Positions 50,427 through 59,656 are shown, numbered from the stretch's first letter. The stretch is DNA of 64,000 nucleotides from Pseudomonas yamanorum (GCF_013386765.1 NZ_JACARE010000024.1:221709-285708); one strand, 5' to 3'. Program-made: numbers and translations. The notes: generated by a model not told the origin, from the sequence alone.

Positions 50427-50837
50427 ATGCTGTACCCAATCGCAATTTCAACCGGTGACGAAGACCACGCCTGGGGTGTAGAAGTCCCGGACATTCCCGG
50501 TTGCTTCTCGGCCGGAGACGACCTCGACGATGCCATGGCCATGGCCCGTGAAGCGATCGAGGGCCACTTCAAGATCCTCGCAGAAGACGGTGCGCCCATT
50601 CCTGCTGCGCAGAAAGTCACCCTCCACGCAGCCAATCCGCAATACGCCGGCTGCACCTGGACGGTGGTGGATATTGACGTCACCAAGTACCTGGGCAAGG
50701 CACAGAAACTCAACATCACGTTGCCCGGCTACCTGCTGAACCGCATTGACGAATACGTCCTGCATCACCCGGAAGAAAAAAGCCGGTCGGGGTTTCTTGC
50801 TTCTGCGGCGCTCAAGGTGTTGCAACAGGACCGCTAA
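50427..50837 (+). CDS. hicB: HicB-family antitoxin, no adjacent HicA
   Basis: 136 residues. N-terminal HicB fold (MLYPIAISTGDEDHAWGVEV, PDIPGCFSAGDDLDDAMAMA, REAIEGHFKILAEDG) and a C-terminal ribbon-helix-helix DNA-binding part (LNITLPGYLLNRIDEYVL, SRSGFLASAALKVL). HicB normally neutralises the mRNA interferase HicA encoded just upstream or downstream. The 130 bases upstream and 91 downstream have no room for a normal hicA, so this is an orphan that may act as a regulator. Confidence 0.85.
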   Translation: MLYPIAISTGDEDHAWGVEVPDIPGCFSAGDDLDDAMAMAREAIEGHFKILAEDGAPIPAAQKVTLHAANPQYAGCTWTVVDIDVTKYLGKAQKLNITLPGYLLNRIDEYVLHHPEEKSRSGFLASAALKVLQQDR

Positions 50838-50928
50838 CCTCAGCACCTGAATTCAACCGCAAGAAACGTAGTTCCACCATGGACCGGCGGATTTACAGTA
50901 ACGCCATACCCCCTCAAGGAGCCCGACC

Positions 50929-51429
50929 ATGTCCTGTGAATACACGCTCATGCCCTCCCCCGTCGGCCAGTTGACCCTCGTGGCCCGTGGCGGAAAACTC
51001 ACTGCCATCCTGTGGGAAAAAGAGCGTCCCAACCGTGTCCGGCTGGGCGCCCTGCAAGAAGCCAACGACAGCCCGGTATTGCAGGAAACCGAGCGCCAGT
51101 TGAAGGAGTACTTCGCCGGTACCCGCAACCGTTTCGAGCTGGAACTGGACTTTGCCGGCACCGACTTCCAGAAGAAGGTCTGGCAGGCGTTGTTGACCAT
51201 TCCGTTCGGAGAAACCCGTAGCTACAGCCAGATCGCTGCACAGATCGGCAACCCCAAAGCAGTGCGTGCGGTAGGCGCCGCCAACGGGCGCAACCCGATT
51301 TCGATTGTCGCGCCGTGCCATCGGGTGATCGGCGCCTCGGGCGGGTTGACCGGGTTCGCTGGCGGCCTTGAGGCCAAGCAGTATTTGTTGGAGCTGGAGA
51401 ACGGCGACGCGGCAAACGTCACTCTCTGA
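50929..51429 (+). CDS. ogt: Methylated-DNA-protein-cysteine methyltransferase (Ogt/Ada-C type)
   Basis: 166 residues. Catalytic Cys130 in IVAPCHRVIGASGGLTGFAG, preceded by the helix-turn-helix QKKVWQALLTIPFGETRSYS. Repairs O6-methylguanine and O4-methylthymine by suicide transfer. ATG at 50929. Its stop abuts the stop of the convergent GNAT gene with no spacer (the two stops share TGATCA). Confidence 0.95.
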   Translation: MSCEYTLMPSPVGQLTLVARGGKLTAILWEKERPNRVRLGALQEANDSPVLQETERQLKEYFAGTRNRFELELDFAGTDFQKKVWQALLTIPFGETRSYSQIAAQIGNPKAVRAVGAANGRNPISIVAPCHRVIGASGGLTGFAGGLEAKQYLLELENGDAANVTL

Positions 51430-52212
51430 TCACGCCTGGACCACAGGACCACGCACGAACGCCTGGTTCCCGAACAACCCTTTGAACCCCAGCTTGCGAT
51501 AAAGCGACACACCTTCCGGCGCTGCCTCAAGAAAGCAGCGTCGGGCGCCCAGGGCCTGGGCGTGAGCCAGTGCGGTGTGAATCAATTGCGTGGCATAACC
51601 TTTACCGCGGTCGGCGATATCGGTGCCGATATCGTTGAGCCTGGCCAACCCGTCGCACATCGACAACGTCAACGAACACACCACAATGGCGTTGACTGAC
51701 AGTGTGAAGTGGTAAAGGCTTTCATCGCTGTCCAGGGCTCGCTGATGCCGGGCCTGGTAGTTTGCGATAGCATCCTCTGTCAGCCTGAATGCGTTGCCTA
51801 CCGGGCCGGCCCAGTCGCTCAAATGCCGTGTCAGGTTGATCTGCAAGTGGCTGCCTGACACCGAAGGGGTAAACGTCGACAGATCAAGGACCATCGCCGT
51901 GGTCCTGTCGAGCGCAACAAAGCTCAGCCCCGTCAGCGCCTCCTGGAGGCCTTCGACCTGATCGTCATGAATCACCACACGTATACCCAACGAGGTCCGG
52001 CGGATCAAGGCCAGCGGTTCCACCATTGCTTCGTCCAACACGGCACTGCCCACCCGGATAATCAACAGGTTCCACGGGACAGGATCCACATCGATAAAAT
52101 AGGCATTTACACCGGCGCTGTAGCGGCGGTGCAACGGACAGACCGCCGCAAAAAAATGCTCGTCGGTCTGGTGATAGAGCGTGGCCAAGTCGCAGGCTGC
52201 GGTGAGGTGCAT
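51430..52212 (-). CDS. GNAT-family N-acetyltransferase
   Basis: 260 residues. The C-terminal half is a GNAT domain with a recognisable acetyl-CoA loop (DIADRGKGYATQLIHTALAH near residues 198-217) and the terminal ARRCFLEAAPEGVSLYRKLG helix-strand. The N-terminal half is a divergent, possibly degenerate GNAT-like domain. ATG 52212 (MHLTAACDLATLYHQ) is the best start; upstream in-frame options are TTG or GTG without good ribosome sites. Substrate unknown. Confidence 0.85.
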   Translation of the reverse strand: MHLTAACDLATLYHQTDEHFFAAVCPLHRRYSAGVNAYFIDVDPVPWNLLIIRVGSAVLDEAMVEPLALIRRTSLGIRVVIHDDQVEGLQEALTGLSFVALDRTTAMVLDLSTFTPSVSGSHLQINLTRHLSDWAGPVGNAFRLTEDAIANYQARHQRALDSDESLYHFTLSVNAIVVCSLTLSMCDGLARLNDIGTDIADRGKGYATQLIHTALAHAQALGARRCFLEAAPEGVSLYRKLGFKGLFGNQAFVRGPVVQA

Positions 52213-52388
52213 AGGGAAGTCCGGAAAAAAACCAAGTCTTCCCCGCGCCGCGTCAGGCCACCGTAGGATCACTCCGAAAGCCCCTGCAGAAAATGTACAA
52301 TTTTGTTCAAACAACCAATTGTAAAAAGAAATTTCAGAGCACCTCTGCGGTCAGTATTTTCATCACCCACCTTAAAAGGAAAACGGTC

Positions 52389-52802
52389 ATGAAATTCTCC
52401 GCCATCTCACAGTCCCTGTCCCGCTGGGCAGGCAGTGCCCGCACGTTCTACGCGGCCGTGGGATTGATCCTCCTATGGAGCTTGAGCGGGCCGTATTTCC
52501 ACTACAACGACACCTGGCAGCTGATCATCAACACCTCCACGACCATCATCACGTTCCTGATGGTGTTTTTGATCCAGAACACCCAAAACCGCGACAACGA
52601 CATTTTGCATATCAAGATCGACGAACTGCTGCGCGCCACCAAGGACGCGCAAAACGCCGTGTTGAGCCTGGACGGCCTGGATCGCAAGCAGCTTGAGAAA
52701 TTGCGCAAGGAATACAAGACCATGGGCGACAACGAAACCATCACCGTCACCACGCTGACGACTGAAGGTGAACAGCCCAAAACCGACCTGAACCAGGCAT
52801 AA
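52389..52802 (+). CDS. Small membrane protein of the low-affinity iron permease family
   Basis: 137 residues. Two helices near residues 18-36 (RTFYAAVGLILLWSLSG) and 46-64 (IINTSTTIITFLMVFLIQN) followed by the family motif QNTQNRDNDILHIKIDELL and an acidic C-terminus. This matches the bacterial part of the PF04120-type low-affinity iron permease family; transport by this short form has not been established. ATG 52389 is preceded by AAGGA. Confidence 0.85.
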   Translation: MKFSAISQSLSRWAGSARTFYAAVGLILLWSLSGPYFHYNDTWQLIINTSTTIITFLMVFLIQNTQNRDNDILHIKIDELLRATKDAQNAVLSLDGLDRKQLEKLRKEYKTMGDNETITVTTLTTEGEQPKTDLNQA

Positions 52803-52842
52803 AAAAACGGCGACTGGAGTGATCCAGTCGCCGTTTTTTATA
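52803..52842. terminator. Strong bidirectional terminator
   Basis: ACGGCGACTGGA-GTGA-TCCAGTCGCCGT, a perfect 12-bp stem with a 4-base loop, A-run on the left and T-run on the right. It serves the convergent iron-permease-like and DUF4142 genes. Confidence 0.92.
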
Positions 52843-52857
52843 GCGTACTCAAGGCAA

Positions 52858-53385
52858 TCAACCGTCGCCTTGGTGACCTTTTCCGTAAGTCGACGCCAGC
52901 GCGCGGGCTTTCTCCAGGCGTTCTTCCAACTTCGGCAGGGTCTCGTCCACCAGGGCCTTTATTTCCGGGATATCAGACTCGGCGCCTTCCTGCTTGAACA
53001 AGGCGATCGCGTCTTCATTGGCCTTGATCTGCTGGGCGGTGTAGGCAGCGTCAAAGGAGTCGCCGTCCTTGAGCTCCGGCATCAGCGACTCGGCCTTGTC
53101 GACGATCTTGTCCCGAGGGGCCACCGGCAAATCGAGCTTCTTGGCAATGGCGGCCAGATGCTGATTGGCCAGGGTGCGTTCATTGATGACTTCGATGGTG
53201 TAGTCCTTGATCTCCTGGGACGAAGTCTTGGCGTGTGCCATGCGGCTGGTCTCGATATCGGCCATGCCCTTGGCCGAAGCCTGTTCGATGAAATCGGCAG
53301 GCGACTGGGCGAAAGCATTGCTGGCGCCGAGGCCCAGCAGCATCGCGAAACTGGCGGTGCGTAACCGGATAGCCATGCGGCTCAT
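52858..53385 (-). CDS. DUF4142 periplasmic protein
   Basis: 175 residues with a signal peptide (LRTASFAMLLGLGASNAFA-QSP) and a ferritin-like four-helix DUF4142 domain (FIEQASAKGMADIETSRMA, SSQEIKDYTIEVINERTLAN, IKALVDETLPKLEERLEKAR). Family function is unknown; members often respond to stress. ATG 53385 follows a GGAGGAA ribosome site. Confidence 0.88.
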   Translation of the reverse strand: MSRMAIRLRTASFAMLLGLGASNAFAQSPADFIEQASAKGMADIETSRMAHAKTSSQEIKDYTIEVINERTLANQHLAAIAKKLDLPVAPRDKIVDKAESLMPELKDGDSFDAAYTAQQIKANEDAIALFKQEGAESDIPEIKALVDETLPKLEERLEKARALASTYGKGHQGDG

Positions 53386-53496
53386 GATGGGTTCCTCCAG
53401 GTAATAAACAGGTGCAGGGAAACGAGCCCCGCTCTGAATCTGAATTTTGAAGGCGGTAAAGGTTTAGAAAAAACTTGTTAGTGCGACGAACGGTAG

Positions 53497-54414
53497 TCAG
53501 GTCTTGCTTCCAAACGGGTAAGACAATACTCCCTGCACCTGCCCATTCAGCCATTGCAACGCCGGGTCCCCATCCCGACGCGAATGCCACGCCAACACAA
53601 ACGCAAACGACGGAATATGAAACGGCGGCGGCACCGTCAGCAGTTGCTCGTGATCCATGTTGAGCAGCCCGCGCGACGACACGGTAAGGATCAGGTCCGT
53701 GCCCTGGATCAACTGCGGCGCTACACCCCAGTGGGGCAAGCTGATAGCCACGTGCCGGCGCTCACGAATCGCCGTCAGCGCCCGTTCGATTTCCGGGGTG
53801 CCGCTGCCGCGCATTTCCAGCAACACGTGGGGCCGTGCCAGGTAGGTCGGCAGGTCGAGCACGCCGCTTTTCGGCAGGCTGTCACGATCCACCAGGCACA
53901 CGTAATGCTCTTCAAATAACGGCGTGCTGCGCAGTTCGGCGGGCATGTCGGGAAACACCCCGGCTGCCAGGTCAATGTCGCCGTTGAGCACGCCATCCAG
54001 CATGCCTTCGCGACTGGCCTGGATAATCTGCAAATCAATCCCCGGCGCTTCCCGGCGCAAGGTGCGCACCAGCCCCGGCAGGAAAATCGCCGCGCTGTAG
54101 TCCGACATGGCCACCCGAAAGGTGCGTTTGGCCGAGGCCGGATCGAAGCGATTCGGCGCCAGCAGCGCCTGTACCTGGGCCAATGCTTGCGCCAGCGGCA
54201 TCGTCAGTTCCAGCGCGCGGGTGGTGGGCACCAGCGAACTGCCCTGGCGCACCAGCAACGGGTCCCCGAGCAAATCCCGCAGCCGCGCCAGGGCGTGGCT
54301 CACCGCCGGCTGGCTCAGGTGCAGGCGCTCGGCGGCGCGGGTCACGTGTTGCTCGGTCAGCAAGGCGTCGAGGATCACCAGCAGATTAAGGTCGATGCGT
54401 CGAAGATCATTCAT
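53497..54414 (-). CDS. LysR-family regulator (NodD/SyrM-like subgroup)
   Basis: 305 residues. N-terminus RRIDLNLLVILDALLTEQHVTRAA and SQPAVSHALARLRDLLGDPL is that of the NodD/LeuO-type LysR subgroup. The ATG at 54414 is chosen because the family usually begins MNDLRRIDLNLL; two further in-frame ATGs lie at 54423 and 54432 and none has a clear ribosome site. Divergent to the YdcZ-type transporter at 54501 and probably its regulator. Confidence 0.87.
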   Translation of the reverse strand: MNDLRRIDLNLLVILDALLTEQHVTRAAERLHLSQPAVSHALARLRDLLGDPLLVRQGSSLVPTTRALELTMPLAQALAQVQALLAPNRFDPASAKRTFRVAMSDYSAAIFLPGLVRTLRREAPGIDLQIIQASREGMLDGVLNGDIDLAAGVFPDMPAELRSTPLFEEHYVCLVDRDSLPKSGVLDLPTYLARPHVLLEMRGSGTPEIERALTAIRERRHVAISLPHWGVAPQLIQGTDLILTVSSRGLLNMDHEQLLTVPPPFHIPSFAFVLAWHSRRDGDPALQWLNGQVQGVLSYPFGSKT

Positions 54415-54500
54415 TAGCTGCATGTTCTGCATAAGAACTTGGAATTTAAATTTGCGCGACGAATAGCCTAGAGTCCAGCAAAACCTCTGGGAGATGAATC

Positions 54501-54989
54501 ATGACAACCTTGCATTGGGTGGGTTTATTGCTGCTGGCGGCGTTCGCCGGGGCGGTGGTGCCGTTTCAAAGTGCGATCAACGCCAACCTGGGGCGCGGCC
54601 TCGGCCATCCGCTGTGGGCCACCCTCGCCTCGCTGCTGGTGAGCATCATCGTGCTACTGCCGGTGATCCTGGCCCTGCGCCTGCCGCTGCCCAACCTGGG
54701 CTTTATCACCAAGGCGCCGCTGTGGATGTGGAGCGGCGGTGCGTTCGGCGTGTGCTTTATTTCGCTGGCGTTGATCCTGATGCCCAAGCTTGGCGCTTCG
54801 GGGTTTATCGCCCTGGCGATGGCCGGGCAGATCATCGCGTCGTTGATGCTGGACCACTTCGGCCTGTTCGGGCTGGTGGAACGGCAATTGACCGCGTCCC
54901 GGTTGATCGGGGCGTTGATGTTGATCGGCGGGGTGGCACTGATTCAACTCAGCGCCACGCCCACCCGGTCACTGGTGACTGCGGGCTGA
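54501..54989 (+). CDS. YdcZ-type small DMT-family transporter
   Basis: 162 residues with about five hydrophobic helices (HWVGLLLLAAFAGAVVPFQ, NANLGRGLGHPLWATLASLL, GGAFGVCFISLALILMPKLG, ALAMAGQIIASLML, LIGALMLIGGVALIQLS). This is the normal short length for the DUF606/YdcZ group, which acts as a dimer. GGGAG lies 8 bases before the ATG. Substrate unknown. Ends flush against the convergent MFS gene. Confidence 0.87.
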   Translation: MTTLHWVGLLLLAAFAGAVVPFQSAINANLGRGLGHPLWATLASLLVSIIVLLPVILALRLPLPNLGFITKAPLWMWSGGAFGVCFISLALILMPKLGASGFIALAMAGQIIASLMLDHFGLFGLVERQLTASRLIGALMLIGGVALIQLSATPTRSLVTAG

Positions 54990-56321
54990 TCAGCGCTTGT
55001 CGAGGGTGCGCAATTTTTGCGGCAAGCCCCACAGCAACAGCGCCGCCGCAATCAGCGCACACACGCCGATGACATACAGCGCCGGCGTGGTGCTGCCGGT
55101 CAGGTCCTTGATCCGGCCGACCATCACCGGGCTGACAATGCCGCCGAACTGGCCGAGGGTATTGATCACCGCGATCCCGCCCGCCGCGCCTGCACCGGCA
55201 CCGGCCAACAACTTCGGCGGCAAGGTCCAGAAGGTCGGAATCGAGGCGATGATCCCGGCGCCCAGCAGGCTCAGGGCGACGATCAGGAACGTGGTGTGAT
55301 CAGCAAAAATACCGGCACAGAAGAACCCTACCGCGCCCAGTGCGACCAAGCCGCTGACGAACTTGCGGCGCTCGCCGGTAGCGTCGGACAAACGCCCGAT
55401 CACCACCATGCTGATGGCGCCGCAGACGTAGGGAATCGCCGTCAGCAGACCGATCATCACCGGGCTCTGGGTACCGGCGCTGCGGATCAGTTGCGGCGCC
55501 CAGAAGTTGAGGCCGTAGGACGCCACCTGGATCAGGAAGTAGATAAAGCCAAGCATCAGGAACCCGGGAATACGCAGCGCTGCCAGCAATGAGCCGCCGC
55601 TCTTGTGGGGTTCATGCACGGCGATGCGGCTGGCCAGCAAGGTCTTCTCCGCCGAGGTCAGCCAGTGGGCGTCCTCGATACGGTCCTTGAGCAGCTTGAG
55701 CACCATGAATCCCAGGCCCACACAGGGCAAGCCACCGAGCAAGAACAACCAGTGCCAGCCGCGCATTTGCAGCACGCCATCGAGGTGTTCCAGCACCAGC
55801 CCGGAGAACGGCGCGCCCACCAACCCGGCAAACGCCGACGCCAGAAACAGCATCGACGTGATGCGCCCACGGTAGTGCTGCGGGAACCATAGGGTCAGGT
55901 AATACAACACGCCCGGGGCAAAGCCTGCCTCCATCGCACCGATGATGAAACGCAGCGCGTAGAACTGCCATTCGGCCGTGACAAAGACCATGGCCGCCGT
56001 CGCCAGCCCCCACGACATCATGATGCGCGCGATCCAGCGGCGGGCGCCGACCTTGTACAGCATCATGTTGCTCGGCACTTCGAAGATCACATAGCCGACC
56101 ACGAACAGCCCGGCGCCGAGGCCGTAGGCGGTGTCGCTCAGGCTCAGGTCGGTCTGCAACTGGAACTTGGCGAAGCTGATGTTGATGCGGTCAAAAAACG
56201 CGAACAGATAGCAGACCATGATCAGCGGCATCAGGCGCCAGGCGACCTTGCTGACCAGGGCTTTTTCGGCATCGTGTTCAGCGGCCGGGCGCACGCCGGC
56301 CTCCAACGTATTAAGGCTCAT
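54990..56321 (-). CDS. MFS transporter of the anion:cation symporter group
   Basis: 443 residues with 12 helices. The opening VAWRLMPLIMVCYLFAFFDR, INISFAKFQL, and the LGAGLFVVGYVIFEVPSNMM and MEAGFAPGVLYYL segments are those of ACS-family importers of organic acids (phthalate, tartrate, 4-hydroxyphenylacetate and related). It precedes an HMG-CoA-lyase-type gene 59 bases downstream in the opposite reading order (56381-57319, same strand, upstream), so it is probably the uptake system for that pathway. Confidence 0.88.
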   Translation of the reverse strand: MSLNTLEAGVRPAAEHDAEKALVSKVAWRLMPLIMVCYLFAFFDRINISFAKFQLQTDLSLSDTAYGLGAGLFVVGYVIFEVPSNMMLYKVGARRWIARIMMSWGLATAAMVFVTAEWQFYALRFIIGAMEAGFAPGVLYYLTLWFPQHYRGRITSMLFLASAFAGLVGAPFSGLVLEHLDGVLQMRGWHWLFLLGGLPCVGLGFMVLKLLKDRIEDAHWLTSAEKTLLASRIAVHEPHKSGGSLLAALRIPGFLMLGFIYFLIQVASYGLNFWAPQLIRSAGTQSPVMIGLLTAIPYVCGAISMVVIGRLSDATGERRKFVSGLVALGAVGFFCAGIFADHTTFLIVALSLLGAGIIASIPTFWTLPPKLLAGAGAGAAGGIAVINTLGQFGGIVSPVMVGRIKDLTGSTTPALYVIGVCALIAAALLLWGLPQKLRTLDKR

Positions 56322-56380
56322 TGTTTCTCTCCAGCGGACTGCTCGCAGGCGTCCGATTGTTTTTGTTGTCTGGTTACGGC

Positions 56381-57319
56381 TTACAAAGTGGCGATGTAGG
56401 CCGGTGGCGGATGCAGGTCGCAGTTGCGCCCGGCCTTGGCCACCTGGCCCGGCAGTTCATGGCCCAGCAGGGCCGGCAATTGCCGCGACATCTGCAGCAA
56501 GTGCGGCAGGTCGATACCGGTGTGAATCCCGACCTCCTCGCACAGGTTGACCAGGTCTTCGGTGCAGATATTGCCCGACGCGCCGGGAGCAAACGGGCAG
56601 CCACCGAGGCCGCCCAATGCCGCATCAAACCGGCGGGCACCGGCCTCGTAGGCAGCCAGCACATTGCACAAACCCAGGCCGCGGGTGTTGTGGAAATGCA
56701 GGGTCAAATCGCTGGCCGGAACGTGCTCCAACACGCGCTTGACCAGGCGCTCCACCTGACGTGGATTGGCCATGCCGGTGGTGTCCGCCAGGCTGATGCC
56801 CTGGATGCCCAGCTCGCGGTAGGCATCGACTAATTGCAGCACGCGGTCTTCGTCGATCTTGCCTTCGAACGGGCAACCGAAGGTGGTGGCGATGCTGCCG
56901 TTGAGGCGCACCGGAAAGTCAGCAGCAAAGCTCACGATATCGCTGAATGCGGCCAACGAGGCCTCGCAACGCATGCGCATATTGGCCAGGTTGTGGGTCT
57001 GGCTGGCGGACATCACCAGGTTCAACTCATCGGCCCGGGATTCAATGGCACGCTGGGCGCCCTTGAGGTTGGGGATCAAGGCCACGTAGACAATCCCGGG
57101 GCGGCGAGTGATGCCCTGGAACACCTGCTCACCATCGCGCAAGGCGGGAATGGCCTTGGGCGACACGAACGAACCCGCTTCGATCCGGGAAAAACCGGCC
57201 AGGGACAACTGATCGATCAGGGCGATCTTGTCGGCGGTCTCGACCCAGGTCGGCTCGATTTGCAGGCCGTCCCGGGGTGAGACTTCCTGCACGACCAGGG
57301 CATCGGAATAGTTTTTCAT
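56381..57319 (-). CDS. HMG-CoA lyase family aldolase
   Basis: 312 residues, DRE-TIM fold. Catalytic features are present: SPRDGLQIEP (Arg16, Asp17), EAGSFVSPK, metal-binding HFHNTRGLGLCN (His208, His210) and the flexible-loop Cys241 in GGLGGCPFAPGASGN. It would cleave HMG-CoA to acetyl-CoA and acetoacetate, or a related acyl-CoA such as citramalyl-CoA. It overlaps the start side of the CoA-transferase gene by 4 bases and is followed by the organic-acid MFS gene. ATG 57319 matches the family start. Confidence 0.9.
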   Translation of the reverse strand: MKNYSDALVVQEVSPRDGLQIEPTWVETADKIALIDQLSLAGFSRIEAGSFVSPKAIPALRDGEQVFQGITRRPGIVYVALIPNLKGAQRAIESRADELNLVMSASQTHNLANMRMRCEASLAAFSDIVSFAADFPVRLNGSIATTFGCPFEGKIDEDRVLQLVDAYRELGIQGISLADTTGMANPRQVERLVKRVLEHVPASDLTLHFHNTRGLGLCNVLAAYEAGARRFDAALGGLGGCPFAPGASGNICTEDLVNLCEEVGIHTGIDLPHLLQMSRQLPALLGHELPGQVAKAGRNCDLHPPPAYIATL

Positions 57320-58509
57320 TGCACCACTCCTGAAGTTTTCAGGCGTTGAATATCGGCACCGCTCAAGCCCAGGTCGCCGAGGATCGAGTCGGTGTGCTGG
57401 CCCAGGCTCGGGCCCTGCCAATTAACGGCGCCGGGGGTTTCCGACAGTTTGGGCACGATGCCGGGCATCTTCACCGTGAGGCCGCCGGGCAGGTCGGCAC
57501 TGAGCAGCATGTCCCGGGCCTGGTAGTGCGGGTCGGCGACGATATCGGCCACTGAATAGATGCGCCCCGCCGGTACTTCGGCGGCTTCCAGGGCGCTGAG
57601 CACCTGGTCGATGGGCTGGCTGCTGGTCCAGTGAGTGATGGCGGCGTCGAGCAGGCCGCTCTTGGCGGCGCGGCCGTCGTTGTGGGCGAACTCGGGGGCT
57701 TCGGCCAGGTCGGCGCGGCCGATGGTGGTCATCAGGCGCTTGTAGATCGGGTCGCTGTTGCCGGCGATCACCACGTAGGCGCCATCGGCGGTCAGGTAGG
57801 TGTTGGACGGAGCGATGCCTGGCAAGGCGCCGCCGCTGCGCTCACGCACATGGCCGAGCATGTCGTATTCGGGCACCAGGCTTTCCATCAGGTTGAACAC
57901 ACTTTCGGCCAGGGACACGTCGACGATCTGGCCGTCGCCCTGGCCGGTCTTGACCCGCAGCAGCGACATCAGCGCGCCGATCACGCCGTGCAACGAGGCC
58001 AGGGAATCACCCAGGCTCACACCGACCCGCGCCGGTGGCGAATCCGGGTTGCCAGTGGTGTAGCGAATCCCGCCCATGGCCTCGCCGATGGCACCAAAGC
58101 CGGGGCGGTCGCGGTAGGGGCCGGTCTGGCCGTAGCCGGAGATGCGCACCAGGGTCAGCTTGGGGTTGAGGGCGTGCAGCACGTCCCAGCCCAGGCCAAG
58201 TTTTTCCAGGCCGCCGGGGCGCAGGTTTTCGATCAGCACGTCGGCGTCGCCCAGCAGTTGCTTGACCAGGTCCAGGCCTTCGGCGGACTTGAGGTCCAGG
58301 GCCAGGGACTTCTTGTTGCGCGATTGCAGGTACCACCACAGCGACGTGCCTTCATGCAGCTTTCGCCATTTGCGAAGCGGATCGCCCTGGCCCATGGCTT
58401 CGATCTTGATCACCTCGGCGCCAAACTCGGCCATCAGCCGGGCGGCGAACGGCGCGGCAATCAGGGTGCCGATCTCGATCACCTTGATACCGCTCAGGGG
58501 AGCCGTCAT
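57316..58509 (-). CDS. Family III CoA-transferase (CaiB/BaiF)
   Basis: 397 residues. N-terminal PLSGIKVIEIGTLIAAPFAA, EVIKIEAMGQGDPLRKW, the LDLKSAEGLDLVKQLLGDAD segment that leads to the family's active-site Asp region, and ISGYGQTGPYRDRPGFGAIG. Such enzymes move CoA from a donor such as succinyl-CoA to an acid. Coupled by a 4-base overlap to the HMG-CoA-lyase-type gene, it most likely activates the imported acid for cleavage. GAGG lies 8 bases before the ATG. Confidence 0.9.
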   Translation of the reverse strand: MTAPLSGIKVIEIGTLIAAPFAARLMAEFGAEVIKIEAMGQGDPLRKWRKLHEGTSLWWYLQSRNKKSLALDLKSAEGLDLVKQLLGDADVLIENLRPGGLEKLGLGWDVLHALNPKLTLVRISGYGQTGPYRDRPGFGAIGEAMGGIRYTTGNPDSPPARVGVSLGDSLASLHGVIGALMSLLRVKTGQGDGQIVDVSLAESVFNLMESLVPEYDMLGHVRERSGGALPGIAPSNTYLTADGAYVVIAGNSDPIYKRLMTTIGRADLAEAPEFAHNDGRAAKSGLLDAAITHWTSSQPIDQVLSALEAAEVPAGRIYSVADIVADPHYQARDMLLSADLPGGLTVKMPGIVPKLSETPGAVNWQGPSLGQHTDSILGDLGLSGADIQRLKTSGVVQ

Positions 58510-58640
58510 GGGGTGTACCTCTTGTTCTTGGAATGTGGGCCAAGGCTAGAGGACAGGGGCAGCAGAAATCCAACCGTCAGTTGGCAACGAGCGTTCGCGA
58601 AATGCGAAGGCTTGGGGATTTTGGGCGCTCTTTAAATCGC

Positions 58641-58726
58641 CATCGCGGGCAAGCCCGGCTCCCACAGGGGATCGATTTTCCCCCAAACAACTCGGTCAAC
58701 TGTGGGAGCCGGGCTTGCCCGCGATG
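58641..58726. repeat. REPIN between CoA-transferase and LysR genes
   Basis: Perfectly inverted REPs: CATCGCGGGCAAGCCCGGCT... (58641-58666) and its exact complement ending GCCCGCGATG (58701-58726), with a 34-base spacer. It fills most of the 235-base gap between the CoA-transferase promoter and the end of the LysR gene. Confidence 0.92.
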
Positions 58727-58744
58727 AGGCCAGCAGCGTTTCGC

Positions 58745-59656
58745 TTAACTCGGCTCCCGACGCAAATAATCGAACAACAACCGACTCACCGGCGACAGCT
58801 GCGCCTCATCACGCACCACCAGAATCAGGCTGCGGTCCGACCAGGCATCCGTCAGCGGCACCGCATGCAACCCCAGCGCCCGGCCAAACAGTTCATAGGC
58901 CTTTTGCGGGAGGATGCCGATGCCCATGTTGGCCTGGACCATCCGGCACATCGCATCAAAACCCGGCACATGGATCCGCAGGCGCAGCACCTTGCCCGCC
59001 TCCCGTGCCGCAGCGTGGGTGCGCATGTTGATCGAACTGGCGGAATGCAGCCCCACGTAGTCGCTGTCCAGCGTCTCGACAAAAGCCACTGCCTTGCGCG
59101 CCGCCAACGGGTGATCCGCCGGCATCAACACCACCAGTTTGTCCCGGCGATAGGTCACGCCGGGCAGGCCTTTGGTATCGGTGTCACTGGAGCAGATGCC
59201 CAGGTCCGCAACCCCATCGATCACACCCTGGACCACGCCATTGCTGGGCCGCTCTTCCAGGTCGGCTTTCACCTGTGGGTGCAGCGCGGAAAAGTCACGC
59301 AAATCCTCAGGCAGGAATTGAATGATCGCCGAGAGATTCGCCAGCATCCGCACATAACCGCGCACGCCATGGCTGTGTTCGCCCAGCTCCAGGCCCATCT
59401 TCTCGACGTTGAACAGCATCTGCCGGGCATGGTGCAGCAAGGTCTCGCCGGCGGCCGTGAGGTGCATGCCCTTGGCCTGGCGCACAAACAGGCTCACGCC
59501 CAACACCTGTTCCAGCTCCATCAAACGCTTGCTCGCTGCCGAGACCGCGATGGCCTCACGGGCGGCGGCGCGGGTCAGGGTGCCTTCTTCATGCACCGCG
59601 ACGAACAGCTGCAGGGTGATCAAGTCAAGGCGGCGAACCAGGCTTTTGTGCAGCAT
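58745..59656 (-). CDS. LysR-family regulator
   Basis: 303 residues. DNA-binding N-terminus LDLITLQLFVAVHEEGTLTR and AVSAASKRLMELEQVLGVSL, effector domain with HSHGVRGYVRMLANLSAIIQ. Close to regulators of CoA-transferase/HMGL clusters by position: it lies upstream of the CoA-transferase operon on the same strand, separated by a REPIN. It is one base from the end of the next gene (59657), so it could also be co-transcribed with the NAD(P)-binding protein. Confidence 0.88.
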   Translation of the reverse strand: MLHKSLVRRLDLITLQLFVAVHEEGTLTRAAAREAIAVSAASKRLMELEQVLGVSLFVRQAKGMHLTAAGETLLHHARQMLFNVEKMGLELGEHSHGVRGYVRMLANLSAIIQFLPEDLRDFSALHPQVKADLEERPSNGVVQGVIDGVADLGICSSDTDTKGLPGVTYRRDKLVVLMPADHPLAARKAVAFVETLDSDYVGLHSASSINMRTHAAAREAGKVLRLRIHVPGFDAMCRMVQANMGIGILPQKAYELFGRALGLHAVPLTDAWSDRSLILVVRDEAQLSPVSRLLFDYLRREPS

